A DNA stretch of 64,000 nt. Source: JBPBQZ01 sp050955105. GTDB taxonomy: Bacteria > Pseudomonadota > Gammaproteobacteria > Burkholderiales > Burkholderiaceae. Of the stretch, positions 25,850 through 34,826 are shown one piece after another. How positions within the stretch are numbered: the first letter of the stretch is position 1; each line of letters opens with the position of its first letter. A model generated the notes under the pieces. It worked only from the letters and a program-made list of their open reading frames with translations. It was not told the origin of the DNA and searched no databases. The translations under genes were made by a program, and so were the position numbers. Where the stretch lies: contig JBPBQZ010000088.1 in NCBI GenBank assembly GCA_050955105.1, positions 3,189-67,188 on the forward strand, read 5' to 3'.

Positions 25850-26554
25850 TCAAACCACCACGTGATTCTCCAGGTCACGCAGGCAATCCTGGCTATTCGA
25901 GACCGCGCCGGCAGCGATGATCGCGCCCTTGGCCATCGCGCAATAACGCTCGGCCACGCGCACCACCAGGCTCATATTTTGTTCAATCAACAGCAGCGCG
26001 GTGCCGTGCGCCGCCACATGATTGAAGATCTCGGCGAGCTGATCGACGATGACCGGCGCCAGGCCCTCGGTGGGCTCGTCCAGCAAGATCAAACGGGGGT
26101 TCGCCATCAGCGCCCGTCCGACCGCCAGCATCTGTTGTTGACCGCCGGATAGCGCCGTACCCGGCGTATGCGCGCGCTCGCCCAGAATCGGAAACAGCTC
26201 ATAGATCTTCGGCACAGTCCACAATCCGCGGCGCCCCACCGCGCTACCCAACACGAGATTCTCTTCCACCGTGAGGTTGGCGACGATGCGCCGCCCTTGC
26301 GGCACCACGGCCACGCCGTGTTGTGCCGCCATATAGGGTCGTGGCCGCTTCAATGTGTGGTCGCCGAGCTGAATGTGGCCGCCACGCAGCGTCGCCAGCC
26401 CGGTAATAGCGTTGACCACGGTGGTCTTGCCCACGCCATTGCGGCCGATCAGCGCCAGCCGTTCGCCCTCTTGAATGGTCAGATCCAGATCGTGCAGGAT
26501 ATGCGCGGCGCCATAAAACGCATTCACCTGCTCCAATCGCAGTAATGCGCTCAT
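25850..26554 (-). CDS. livF: ABC transporter ATP-binding protein, LivF-like
   Basis: A 234-aa ATPase of the branched-chain/carboxylate importer. Walker A is GRNGVGKT (an Arg-Val variant of GPNGAGKT), signature LSGGQQQMLAVGRAL, Walker B LILLDEPTEGL, and the H-loop LIEQN characteristic of LivF, where the usual His is Gln-Asn. Its start overlaps the livG stop by 4 bp. The following gene encodes the binding protein after 105 bp. The family symbol is by type, not orthology. Confidence 0.92.
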   Translation of the reverse strand: MSALLRLEQVNAFYGAAHILHDLDLTIQEGERLALIGRNGVGKTTVVNAITGLATLRGGHIQLGDHTLKRPRPYMAAQHGVAVVPQGRRIVANLTVEENLVLGSAVGRRGLWTVPKIYELFPILGERAHTPGTALSGGQQQMLAVGRALMANPRLILLDEPTEGLAPVIVDQLAEIFNHVAAHGTALLLIEQNMSLVVRVAERYCAMAKGAIIAAGAVSNSQDCLRDLENHVVV

Positions 26555-27270
26555 GCGGCGCTCCCCAGATAGGCTTCGCGCACCCGCGGATCAGCCCGCA
26601 CCGTGGCCGGATCGCCGGCCGCGATCACGCGCCCCAGTTCGAACACCGTGACCACATCGGAGATGCCGAACACCACATCCATATCGTGTTCGACCAGCAG
26701 CACCGACACGTCCCAGCGCGCGGTAAGCGCTTTCAGATGTACGGCCAGGTCTTGCGACTCGCGCACGCTTAAGCCCGCCATCGGTTCGTCGAGTAACAAC
26801 ACGCGCGGCCGTCCTACCAAGGCCAACGCCAGATCGAGGCGCCGCTGTTCGCCATAGCCCAAGTCTTCGGCGGCAACATCGGCCAGTGCCATCAGATCGA
26901 GCTCCTGCAATACCGCTTTGGCGTCCGCGGCCGAGTCGGCCACACCCATCTTGTGCGATGCCAGTTCCACTTGCTTGTAGACCGACATCAGCGCGAACAC
27001 GCTGGTGCGCTGAAAACTGCGCGACAAGCCACGTCGGCGGCGCTCCACCACGCCCAGTCGCGACACGTCTTCACCGCCCAGCGACACGCGTCCGCGCGTC
27101 AGCTTCTGGCGGCCGGTAATGGCATCGATCACCGTCGATTTGCCGGCGCCGTTCGGCCCGATCAGCCCGCGAATCTGCCCGCGCTCAAGAGTGAGCGAGA
27201 CACCATCGACGGCCTTGATGCCGCCGTAGTGAATCGCCACATCCTCGGCCTGCAAAACGAAGTCGCTCAT
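26551..27270 (-). CDS. livG: ABC transporter ATP-binding protein, LivG-like
   Basis: A 239-aa ATPase. Walker A GPNGAGKS, a LivG-type signature LGYGEQRRLDLALAL, Walker B VLLLDEPMAGL and H-loop LVEHDMDVVF are all visible. The start at 27270 (MSDFVLQAEDV) is used rather than the open frame up to 27396, which overlaps the permease gene and adds unrelated residues. It starts 13 bp after the LivM stop. Acts on the cytoplasmic face with LivF. Confidence 0.92.
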   Translation of the reverse strand: MSDFVLQAEDVAIHYGGIKAVDGVSLTLERGQIRGLIGPNGAGKSTVIDAITGRQKLTRGRVSLGGEDVSRLGVVERRRRGLSRSFQRTSVFALMSVYKQVELASHKMGVADSAADAKAVLQELDLMALADVAAEDLGYGEQRRLDLALALVGRPRVLLLDEPMAGLSVRESQDLAVHLKALTARWDVSVLLVEHDMDVVFGISDVVTVFELGRVIAAGDPATVRADPRVREAYLGSAA

Positions 27271-27283
27271 CCTGGTGATGCTC

Positions 27284-28282
27284 CTAGCCGTGCCGGCTGG
27301 CACCTGGCGCCGCGACTTCACGCGCGCGGCTGCGGGCCGCTTTCGGCCGCAGCCAGTGTTGCAGCAAGCCGGCAATGCCGGTAGGTGAAAAGACAATGAC
27401 CGCGATCAACGCTATCCCGAAAATCGCCATCCAGTGATCGGCGAAGTCGCCGAGAATATCCTTGGCGAAAAAATAGATGACCGCGCCCAGCGCCGGCCCC
27501 CACAGGGTTTTGTAGCCACCGATCACGACCATCATCAGCGCGACGCCGGAAACGCTCCAGTCGAGGCTTTCGGGCGAGACGAAACCGGTGTTGAGTGCCG
27601 ACAGCAGGCCGGCCACGGCCGTAACAGTGGCTGACAAGGCATACACCGCGGCGCGCGGCCACAGTGTGCGAATGCCGATAAAGCGCGCGCGCTCTTCGTT
27701 GTCACGGGTGGCTTCGGTGATGCCGCCGAAACGGCCGCGCAGCAGCAGGAACAGCAGCACGATCACCGCCAGCAGCGTGCACCAGCACACCAGGAAGATC
27801 GTCACCGGTTGCAGCAACTGCGCCTGCGGCACGCCGAACAGGGTGGCCGGCCATTGAATGTTCAAACCATCGGCACCGCCCGTCAGGCCGCGCGAGCGCG
27901 ATGCCGTCAGGTAGATCATCTGGCCGATCGCCAGCGTCAGCATGCTGAAAGCCACGCCGGGCACGCGCACGATGATCAGCCCGATCACGAACGCGGCTAC
28001 TGCGGTGATGAGCAAGGTTGCCAGCATCGCCACTTCGGCCGGCATCAGGTTCAACTGCATCAAGATGCCCACGATATAGCCGGAGCAGCCAAAATACAGC
28101 GCATGGCCAAAGCTCACCATACCGTTCTGCCGGAGCAGCACGCCCACGCCCAACGCGAACACCGCATAGATGATGGCCTGCGTCAGCAATGACAACATCG
28201 TCGACGAGCTCACACCGAACGCTACCGCCGCCCCCGCCAGCAGGGCGATGACCAAACTGAGCCCCATCCATTTGAATGACAT
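27284..28282 (-). CDS. livM: ABC transporter permease, LivM-like
   Basis: A 332-aa permease with about ten helices. It shows the LivM signature NGMVSFGHALYFGCSGY and the EAA-like cytoplasmic loop GGITEATRDNEERARFIGI, then GLLSALNTGFVSPESLDWSVSG. GGGA precedes the ATG at good spacing. Forms the translocation channel with the LivH-type permease whose gene ends 30 bp upstream. Confidence 0.92.
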   Translation of the reverse strand: MSFKWMGLSLVIALLAGAAVAFGVSSSTMLSLLTQAIIYAVFALGVGVLLRQNGMVSFGHALYFGCSGYIVGILMQLNLMPAEVAMLATLLITAVAAFVIGLIIVRVPGVAFSMLTLAIGQMIYLTASRSRGLTGGADGLNIQWPATLFGVPQAQLLQPVTIFLVCWCTLLAVIVLLFLLLRGRFGGITEATRDNEERARFIGIRTLWPRAAVYALSATVTAVAGLLSALNTGFVSPESLDWSVSGVALMMVVIGGYKTLWGPALGAVIYFFAKDILGDFADHWMAIFGIALIAVIVFSPTGIAGLLQHWLRPKAARSRAREVAAPGASRHG

Positions 28283-28312
28283 GCTGCGTCCCTTGCCTTT
28301 AGCTCGGCGCGT

Positions 28313-29161
28313 TCAAGTGCGGCTGCCGGAAAAACCGTACGGCTTCCATACCAGCACTACCACCATCAAGATAAACGGCAGGATGGATGCCATGCCCGGA
28401 AGATATACCGCGCCCAACGCTTGCAGCATACCCAGCACCAGCGCCGCGACGAATGCGCCGGCCAGCGAGCCCAGACCGCCGATCACCACCACCACGAAGG
28501 AATCGATGATCACGTCGCTGCTCATCGAAGGCGACAGCGACAGGAATGGCGCCGCCACGACGCCGGCCAGTCCTGCCAGCGCGGTGCCCAGACCGACCAC
28601 ACCGGCGCTCAGCACATCGGTGTTCACCCCTTGCAAGGCGGTAGTGGTCGGATCGGTACTGGCGGCGCGCACGAACAAGCCTAATTTCGAGAAACGCAGC
28701 CACAGGCTCAAACCCAATGCCACCAGCAAGCCGATGCCGATCACCAACAAGCGGTAGGCCGGCACCGCGGCACCGAACAACGTGATGGTAACGTTCAGCG
28801 CATCCGGCGTGGACACCGACAGGTTGCTCTTGCCCCACACCGTCTGCACGAAGTCTTCGATGATCAGCAGCAAGCCGAAAGTCACCAGGATCACGGTTAG
28901 CGGATCGCGATCCTGCAACAGGCGAAAGCCATAGCGATCGAGCAATACGCCAATGCAGGCCATCGCGGCGGGCGCCGCCACCAGCGCTACCCAGAAGTTG
29001 GTACGCAAGGCAATTGAATAGCCGATGTAGGCGCCCAGCATATACAGCGAACCATGCGCGAAATTCACGACGCGGCGCAAACCGTAGATCAATGCGAGCC
29101 CCGAGCACATGACGATCAACAGCGCGCCATGCACCAGGCCATTGAACACATAGATGAACAT
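28313..29161 (-). CDS. livH: ABC transporter permease, LivH-like
   Basis: A 282-aa permease with about eight helices. It begins MFIYVFNGLVHGALL and carries the LivH motif RRVVNFAHGSLYMLGAYIGY and the coupling loop around LRFSKLGLFVRAASTDPTTTALQGVN. The ATG at 29161 is selected because AAGGAG lies 6 nt before it; a TTG directly upstream (29164) is possible. First of the five transporter genes in the cluster. Confidence 0.92.
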   Translation of the reverse strand: MFIYVFNGLVHGALLIVMCSGLALIYGLRRVVNFAHGSLYMLGAYIGYSIALRTNFWVALVAAPAAMACIGVLLDRYGFRLLQDRDPLTVILVTFGLLLIIEDFVQTVWGKSNLSVSTPDALNVTITLFGAAVPAYRLLVIGIGLLVALGLSLWLRFSKLGLFVRAASTDPTTTALQGVNTDVLSAGVVGLGTALAGLAGVVAAPFLSLSPSMSSDVIIDSFVVVVIGGLGSLAGAFVAALVLGMLQALGAVYLPGMASILPFILMVVVLVWKPYGFSGSRT

Positions 29162-29203
29162 CAAGGTCTCCTTGCCGCGCCGTCAGGTCTCATGCCCTTC
29201 GCC

Positions 29204-31030
29204 TCATACCCGTGTCTCGCGATCTGCCGCGGCAGCGGCGCCGAGCTCGACGCCAACAGGCGTTCGAGCGACCGCCGGCAGGCTCACGCCGGCCGCGGCA
29301 ATGCGCTTGGCCGTGGCATAGCCGAAGGTCATGCAAGGCCCCAGCGTAATGCCGCCGCCCGGATAATTGCCGCCCATGATACTGGCGCGATCGTTGCCCA
29401 CTGCATACAAGCCGTGAATGACTTGTCCGGCGTCGTCGATCACCTCACCCACCGCACTGGTCTTGATGCCGTCGAAGCTGCCGAGATCGCCCACCACCAC
29501 CTTGACCGCGTAGAACGGACCCTTCTCGATGGGCGCGACATTCGGGTTCGGTTGCTGCGCCGGGTCTCCCAGATAGCGGTTGAATGCCGTGCTGCCGCGT
29601 CCGAACTGCAAGTCCACGCCACGCCGCGCGCCTTCATTGAACTCGCGCACGGTTTGTTCGAGCGCCTGCGCGTCCAGACCGGCATGCGCGGCCAGCTCGC
29701 TCAGCGTGCGCCCTTTCAGCAGATAGCCGCTACGTAGATACGAACCGAGCGGCACCGGTGCCGGCTTCGCATAACCGAGCCCATATTTGCGCAGCGTCGC
29801 GTGGTCGCATACCAGCCACATCGCCGTTTCGGCCTCACCCTCGCAGGCCGCGATCATCGCCGCACCGACGTCGTGATACGAATTGGCCTCGTTGGTAAAG
29901 CGTCGGCCGTTGCGCTTGACGCCGATAATGCCTGGCTTATAGCGATCTTGCAGATGCGGAAACACTCCGAAACGGCCGCCGCCCAGCGGTACCTTCGAGC
30001 AGGGAATCCAGGCCGAGGCGTTGTCGTAGCGGATATCGACCTTGCCGCCGACGCTTTCCGCCAGGCGCGTACCGTCGCCTGTATTGCTGGTCGGCACCGG
30101 CGACAGATGTTCGCCGCCGCGCCGCAAGTGCGGATAGATTTTTTTGATACGCTCCACATCCTGTGAAAAACCGCCGCAGGCCAATACAACGCCGCGGCGT
30201 GCCGTGACCCGCACGGTGGCGCCGTCGCGCTCGACTAACGCGCCGGTCACGCCGTGATGCTCGGTGATGAGTTTTTTCACCGGGCTGGAGGTCCAGATAG
30301 GAATATCGAGATCGAACGCCGACTTCGCCAGCCGCGCTGCCAGCGCATTGCCGCTCGTCACATGGATGCCGCGCCGATAGACGGCGGTTTCCAGCAGATG
30401 CACGGTCAATCGCTTGAGCACGTAGCGGAACGACTTGAACGACTTGGTGGCGTTGAAGAAATGCTTGAGGTCTTCGTTCGAGGAATTGAACATCATGCCA
30501 ATAAAGGTGATGGTGTTCAACGGCCGCCGCAGCCGCGCCATATTCTGGCCCAGCGCGCGGATATCGAAAGGCTTGGCCATGATCGAGCGGCCCACGTTCA
30601 CGCCGCCCGGCACATCCGGGTGATAGTCGGGCAACGCCGACGGCGTGAATTTCACGCTGGTCTCGCGCTCGAACCACTCGACCATTTCCGGACCGTTGTC
30701 GAGAAAGGTCTTGACCGCCGCCGCATCGTAGAACGCGCCGGCCTCATGCTTCATATAAGTCTCGACAGCGGCGCGGCTGTCGGCCTCGCCGTTGCCTTGC
30801 ACCGCCTGCCCGAAGCCGCTGCCCGGCACCCACAGCACGCCGCCTGAAAACGCCGTGGTGCCGCCGAACACTGCTTCCTTCTCCGCGACGATCACGTCGA
30901 GACCATGCGCTTTCGCGGTCACTGCGGTGCTTAGGCCCGCCGCGCCCGAGCCGATCACCAGCAGATCGCAAATTACCTCACTGGCGCTGCTAGCCCGAGG
31001 CCCCGGGGGCTGCGCTACATGCTGACTCAT
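29204..31030 (-). CDS. FAD-dependent oxidoreductase, fumarate reductase / 3-ketosteroid delta1-dehydrogenase family
   Basis: A 608-aa flavoprotein. It has the dinucleotide motif VIGSGAAGLSTAV (near residue 27), the GGTTAFSGGVLWVPGSG segment typical of ketosteroid-dehydrogenase relatives, VLACGGFSQDVERIKK and the C-terminal FAD motif GLYAVGNDRASIMGGNYPGGGITLGPCMTFG. Family members dehydrogenate or reduce alpha,beta-positions of cyclic ketones or related substrates, using FAD. GAGAAGG precedes the start. Together with the SDR, MaoC pair and CoA transferase it suggests ring or side-chain oxidation of a cyclic compound; actual substrate unknown. Confidence 0.88.
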   Translation of the reverse strand: MSQHVAQPPGPRASSASEVICDLLVIGSGAAGLSTAVTAKAHGLDVIVAEKEAVFGGTTAFSGGVLWVPGSGFGQAVQGNGEADSRAAVETYMKHEAGAFYDAAAVKTFLDNGPEMVEWFERETSVKFTPSALPDYHPDVPGGVNVGRSIMAKPFDIRALGQNMARLRRPLNTITFIGMMFNSSNEDLKHFFNATKSFKSFRYVLKRLTVHLLETAVYRRGIHVTSGNALAARLAKSAFDLDIPIWTSSPVKKLITEHHGVTGALVERDGATVRVTARRGVVLACGGFSQDVERIKKIYPHLRRGGEHLSPVPTSNTGDGTRLAESVGGKVDIRYDNASAWIPCSKVPLGGGRFGVFPHLQDRYKPGIIGVKRNGRRFTNEANSYHDVGAAMIAACEGEAETAMWLVCDHATLRKYGLGYAKPAPVPLGSYLRSGYLLKGRTLSELAAHAGLDAQALEQTVREFNEGARRGVDLQFGRGSTAFNRYLGDPAQQPNPNVAPIEKGPFYAVKVVVGDLGSFDGIKTSAVGEVIDDAGQVIHGLYAVGNDRASIMGGNYPGGGITLGPCMTFGYATAKRIAAAGVSLPAVARTPVGVELGAAAAADRETRV

Positions 31031-31105
31031 ATGCGCCTTCTCAAATTCTTCGTCTCAAAAATGGATGGCCGACGCGGCGGCCATGTACCGGAACCGCTGG
31101 CAAGC

Positions 31106-31933
31106 TCAGGTGGCGTTGAAGCCGGGACGCGGCACCATGTCCATCACCATATTGTCGAGCCCGCCGTCCACCATCAGTTCGGCACCATTCACATAGTCGG
31201 CGCGCTCGCTGGCCAGGAACACCACGGCGTTGGCAATATCGACCGGCACACCCACGCGGCGGCTGGCCGTGACCGCGGCGCGGCGTTCCTCGAAGCCGGG
31301 TTGCTCGTAAAACTTTTCCGACAAGGCGGTTTTGATCATGCCCGGACACACCGCATTGCTGCGTACGCCGGAAGGACCCCATTCCACCGCCATCTGTTTA
31401 GACAGCAAGCGCACGCCGGCTTTGCTGGCGCTGTACGAGCCACTCCCGGTCTGCGGGTTTGACCCGGCAATCGACGCGATGTGCACGATGCTGCCGTGCT
31501 TGGCCTCGAGCATGTCGCGGCCGAACTCGCGCGCACACAACAAGTAGCCGGTAAGGTTCACCGACAACACAAAATTCCAGTCATCGAGCGACACGCTCTG
31601 CAGGCTGCCGGCACGCAACAAGCCGGCGTTGTTCACCAATACCGAGCAGGCGCCCAGTTCGCTGCGCACCGCCGCGGCAGCTTGCTTGACCGCCGCTTCT
31701 TTCGAGGTGTCGCACGCCACCGCGATCGCCATCGCGCCTTGTTCACGCAAGCCGTCGGCCACGCGCTTGGCGGCGTCGCCGTTCAAGTCGACCAAGGCGA
31801 CGTGCGCGCCGACTGCCGCCAGCGCCTGCGCCGTGGCGGCGCCAATACCGCTGCCCGCGCCCGTCACCACGCATACCTTGCCGCGCAGACCCAACCAGTT
31901 ATCCGCTCCGCCGCCAACGCCTGCTGTACTCAT
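31106..31933 (-). CDS. SDR oxidoreductase
   Basis: A 275-aa NAD(P)-dependent dehydrogenase. Cofactor motif TGAGSGIG (24-31), NNAGLL, catalytic Ser in IASIAGS, YSASK and the C-terminal GAELMVDGGLDNMVMD are visible. The ATG has GGGAG at suitable spacing. It sits between the ketopantoate-reductase-like gene and the ketosteroid-dehydrogenase-like gene, so it probably oxidises a hydroxyl intermediate of the same pathway. Confidence 0.9.
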   Translation of the reverse strand: MSTAGVGGGADNWLGLRGKVCVVTGAGSGIGAATAQALAAVGAHVALVDLNGDAAKRVADGLREQGAMAIAVACDTSKEAAVKQAAAAVRSELGACSVLVNNAGLLRAGSLQSVSLDDWNFVLSVNLTGYLLCAREFGRDMLEAKHGSIVHIASIAGSNPQTGSGSYSASKAGVRLLSKQMAVEWGPSGVRSNAVCPGMIKTALSEKFYEQPGFEERRAAVTASRRVGVPVDIANAVVFLASERADYVNGAELMVDGGLDNMVMDMVPRPGFNAT

Positions 31934-32017
31934 AACCCGCTCCCTTGAATATTGAGATATCTAGCGTGCGCGGCCGCGCATCGGCGACCCGCATCGCTTG
32001 ACGGGACCGACCAGCAA

Positions 32018-33037
32018 TCAGTCGATCAGTAAATGAACATTGTCGGGCTGCGGCACCAGCTCGCCCGACCAGATCTTGCCGGTGAGCGCCACCACGCGCT
32101 CGTTATAAGGCGTGGCAATGCCATGTCGTGCGCCGTATGCGGCCACCAGACCGTTCACGTCATCGACTTCCGAATACCGGCCCTTCAAATGATCTTGATA
32201 GACGGCGCTGCGGGCCGCCGGTCCGATATGGTCGATGATGGTATCGACCAGCTTCCTTGCGACGACGTCGGGCGCGCCTTGCAGTTCCGCCGCACTGAGG
32301 CCGAACACCGCTTGTATCGGCTGACCGCAGGCCTGCGCCACGGCAATCGCCTCGGTGCCGATCGCCGCGGCCGCCTGACGCAAGCCGGGCAACTCGAAAG
32401 CGCTTTTGATCTGCATGCCCAACAGCGCGGTAGGTCCCAAGATGACCGCGTTCGCGATCAGCTTGGTCCACTTGCCGGCGTTCACGTCGTCGAGCAGCGA
32501 CACCCGCGCGCCCAGTCGCAGCAGTTCGGCGACCTCCTCCAGACGCGGCACGACCGCCGCGTCGTAGGCACCCAAGCCGAACCAGGTTTTACCCGGCGGC
32601 GTATGCCGCACCAGCACGCCCGGCTCGAATACCTCAGCCGCCAGCTCCACCACACAGCCCACCACGCGTGCACGACCCACCGCTGCGATGATTTCCTCGT
32701 CGCACAGCGAATTCTGCAAGCCGATCACGAGCGCGTCGGGCGCCAGGTGACGTTTGATCAGTTCGGCGGTCCAGCGCGTGTCATAGGCTTTCACGCCGAT
32801 CATGACCACGTCGAACTGCGCGCGGCATTCCGCCAACTCGCACAGATGCAACGCAGGTATCGCTGCGCGCGTCGTGCCGCCGTCCACGCTGACTTGCAGG
32901 CCGTTTTGGCGGATCGCCTCGACGTGCGCTGGCCATTGGTCGATCAGCGTGACATCGAGGCCCGCCTGCGCCATACACGCCGCGGCGCTCGCGCCAATTG
33001 CGCCGCTGCCCAATACCGCAATTTTTTTGGCTTTCAT
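32018..33037 (-). CDS. Ketopantoate reductase family protein (PanE/ApbA-like)
   Basis: A 339-aa NADPH-dependent reductase of the 6-phosphogluconate dehydrogenase-like fold. Rossmann motif VLGSGAIGASAAACMAQAG (from residue 8) is followed by the conserved QNSLCDEE, the catalytic-Lys region NAGKWTKLIANAV and the all-alpha C-terminal domain with YQDHLKGRYSEVDDVNG. The start at 33037 matches the family; 34 upstream residues in the longer frame do not. As it heads a catabolic cluster it is likelier a dehydrogenase for a beta-hydroxy or alpha-keto intermediate than the vitamin B5 enzyme. The divergent TetR gene begins 168 bp away. Confidence 0.88.
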   Translation of the reverse strand: MKAKKIAVLGSGAIGASAAACMAQAGLDVTLIDQWPAHVEAIRQNGLQVSVDGGTTRAAIPALHLCELAECRAQFDVVMIGVKAYDTRWTAELIKRHLAPDALVIGLQNSLCDEEIIAAVGRARVVGCVVELAAEVFEPGVLVRHTPPGKTWFGLGAYDAAVVPRLEEVAELLRLGARVSLLDDVNAGKWTKLIANAVILGPTALLGMQIKSAFELPGLRQAAAAIGTEAIAVAQACGQPIQAVFGLSAAELQGAPDVVARKLVDTIIDHIGPAARSAVYQDHLKGRYSEVDDVNGLVAAYGARHGIATPYNERVVALTGKIWSGELVPQPDNVHLLID

Positions 33038-33070
33038 GGACCGCTCGTCTCCTGCACGCCCAGGTCGTTT

Positions 33071-33203
33071 GACGTTAGGGGAAACGTCATGGGGAGTGCG
33101 ATTTTGTGACGCTCGTATCCTAACTGTACGAGTGACCAAGTTTATCTGGGGTTTTCCCTAGAAACCGTGCCGGAAGCCCGAGTTTTCCTGTAGATAACTG
33201 TAC
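33071..33203. promoter_or_regulatory. Divergent control region with inverted and direct repeats
   Basis: Between the PanE-like and TetR genes: an inverted repeat GACGTT (33071-33076) / AACGTC (33083-33088) and a 9-bp direct repeat TAACTGTAC at 33121-33129 and 33195-33203. Either could be the TetR operator; the second copy of the direct repeat abuts the TetR start codon. Not tested. Confidence 0.45.
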
Positions 33204-33205
33204 AC

Positions 33206-33949
33206 ATGAGCAAAACAGCGCAACGCCCAGCGCATGGGAACGGCATGGAAATCAGCGAATCGCTGGTCAAACCCGACACACGACCGGGGCGGCCGGCCCG
33301 CAAAGCCGGCGATTCGACGCGCGAACGCATGCTCGATGCCGCCGAGAAATTGTTCGCCGAGCATGGCTTCCAGGGTACGTCGATGCGCGACATTGCAGGC
33401 GTTGCCGGCGCGCGACTAGCACTCGTGACCTATCATTTCGGCACCAAGGACGCGCTGTTCGCACGCGTGGTCGAACGCCGCTCGTTCTATATGAATTCAC
33501 GCCGCATCGCGGCGCTGGACGAGGCGCGCAAGCTGACGGACGACGGGCCCGCGCCGATCCGCCTGCTGGTGGAAGGCTACATCTGGCCGTTCCTGGAACG
33601 CTGGCATCAAGGCGGCCCTGGGTGGATGCACTATTCGACCTTGATCGCCAGGCTCGCGACCTCGCCGATGCGCGCGAAGGTGATCAGCGAGTATTACGAC
33701 GCGGTATCGCGCCAGTACATCATCGAGTTCCGGCGTGCCTTGGGTGACGCGGCCGAAGAAGACGTCTACCACGCGTTCAACTTCATGGTGGGAGTGATGC
33801 TGGCCGCCGTCTCGGAGCCAGACCGCGTGGAAAAGCTGTCGCGCGGCAAAGTCAGCGCCTCAGACGTCGATGGGATGTTCAAAACCATGTCGAGATTCGT
33901 CGAAGCCGGTTTTGCGGCGATCGCGGTCACGGCGCCGGCGCGCGGTTGA
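33206..33949 (+). CDS. TetR-family regulator of the 21-33 kb catabolic cluster
   Basis: A 247-aa regulator. The helix-turn-helix occupies about residues 35-85 (RERMLDAAEKLFAEHGFQGTSMRDIAGVAG, then LVTYHFGTKDALFARVVERR). The long C-terminal domain with MHYSTLIARLATSPMRAKVI and FNFMVGVMLAAVSEPDRVE resembles the TetR_C of PsrA/FadR-like regulators that sense acyl-CoAs. Starts at 33206, with an in-frame ATG at 33245 as alternative. Its divergent position before a 12-gene cluster with CoA-transferase and hydratase genes makes it the likely local repressor, perhaps responding to a CoA thioester (inference). Confidence 0.9.
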   Translation: MSKTAQRPAHGNGMEISESLVKPDTRPGRPARKAGDSTRERMLDAAEKLFAEHGFQGTSMRDIAGVAGARLALVTYHFGTKDALFARVVERRSFYMNSRRIAALDEARKLTDDGPAPIRLLVEGYIWPFLERWHQGGPGWMHYSTLIARLATSPMRAKVISEYYDAVSRQYIIEFRRALGDAAEEDVYHAFNFMVGVMLAAVSEPDRVEKLSRGKVSASDVDGMFKTMSRFVEAGFAAIAVTAPARG

Positions 33950-34018
33950 CGATTCATTGTGCGTGGCCGCGCTGCAGACGAGTTCTTGCTGCCGCGACTC
34001 ACGCAGCTCCGACTGCCG

Positions 34019-34339
34019 CTATGTAGCAAACATCTCGCGCAGCGTCCGCAGCACTTCCGCGAGCGTCTTGTCGGCCACGGCTCCGGTTTTTTGCATCAAT
34101 CTGATCTTGTCCACCGTGCGCAGTTGATCGAGCAAAATAAGCCCACGCTTGCGTGCGAACGTCACCGCTACGCGGAATGGCAGCGGTTTGCTTTGGGTCG
34201 TCATCGGCGCCACGATCACAGTGCGCAAGTGATCGTGCATTTCAGGCGGCGAAACGATCAGGCAAGGGCGCGTCTTTTGAATCTCGCAGCCTTGGGTGGG
34301 ATCCAGCGCCACTAGCCACACTTCTCCGCGCGCTACCAT
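34019..34339 (-). CDS. mazF: MazF/PemK-family toxin
   Basis: A 106-aa endoribonuclease-type toxin. It opens with RGEVWLVALDPTQGCEIQKTRPCLIVSP, the beta-barrel signature of the PemK/MazF fold, then TVIVAPMTTQSKPLPFRV and LLDQLRTVDKIRLMQKTGAV. Members cleave mRNA in translating cells until neutralised. Its ATG overlaps the stop of the antitoxin gene by 7 bp, so the pair is translationally coupled, antitoxin first. Confidence 0.9.
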   Translation of the reverse strand: MVARGEVWLVALDPTQGCEIQKTRPCLIVSPPEMHDHLRTVIVAPMTTQSKPLPFRVAVTFARKRGLILLDQLRTVDKIRLMQKTGAVADKTLAEVLRTLREMFAT

Positions 34340-34578
34340 TCGAGCGCCGCATCATCCACATTGGCGAACTCGCCCATCACCAGCGCGTCATCACCCGCCA
34401 GCGCTGCCTGCTGACTGGCTTGCGCCCACCCCGCGCGCACGCTGCGCACCGGCCGCAACACCAGCGCGCCTTCCTCTACTTGCATTTCCACTTCCTTCTC
34501 GAATCCGAGCTGTACCAACACCGGTTTTGGAATTAGTACGCCCTGTGAATTACCCATTCTACGAATCGTCGTCTTCAT
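34333..34578 (-). CDS. mazE: MazE/AbrB-family antitoxin
   Basis: An 81-aa antitoxin with an N-terminal swapped-hairpin DNA-binding domain: MKTTIRRMGNSQGVLIPKPVLVQLGF is the SpoVT/AbrB signature; the acidic tail (GDDALVMGEFANVDDAALEW) would wrap the toxin. The start at 34578 is the family-like one; an ATG nine codons upstream is possible. Such antitoxins bind their own promoter, so autoregulation is expected in the 248-bp gap upstream. Confidence 0.88.
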   Translation of the reverse strand: MKTTIRRMGNSQGVLIPKPVLVQLGFEKEVEMQVEEGALVLRPVRSVRAGWAQASQQAALAGDDALVMGEFANVDDAALEW

Positions 34579-34826
34579 GGTTTTACCGTTGTGCGAGGCT
34601 ATCATCGAAAGATCTGCAGTAGATACGATGTTATTACATTAGCGATAAATCCGGAATCCGCCGCTGCACCGCGCCAGCAGCGCCGAACGCAACAAACATT
34701 GCGCATTGGTTGAACCAATGATAAATTCAGATCGATGCTTGCCTTACGCGGTGCGGGGCGCGCCGCGCGTCACAGCAACGCCGCGCCCCGCGCCTCATCG
34801 ACTGCTGGATCAACCACAAAGCCATC

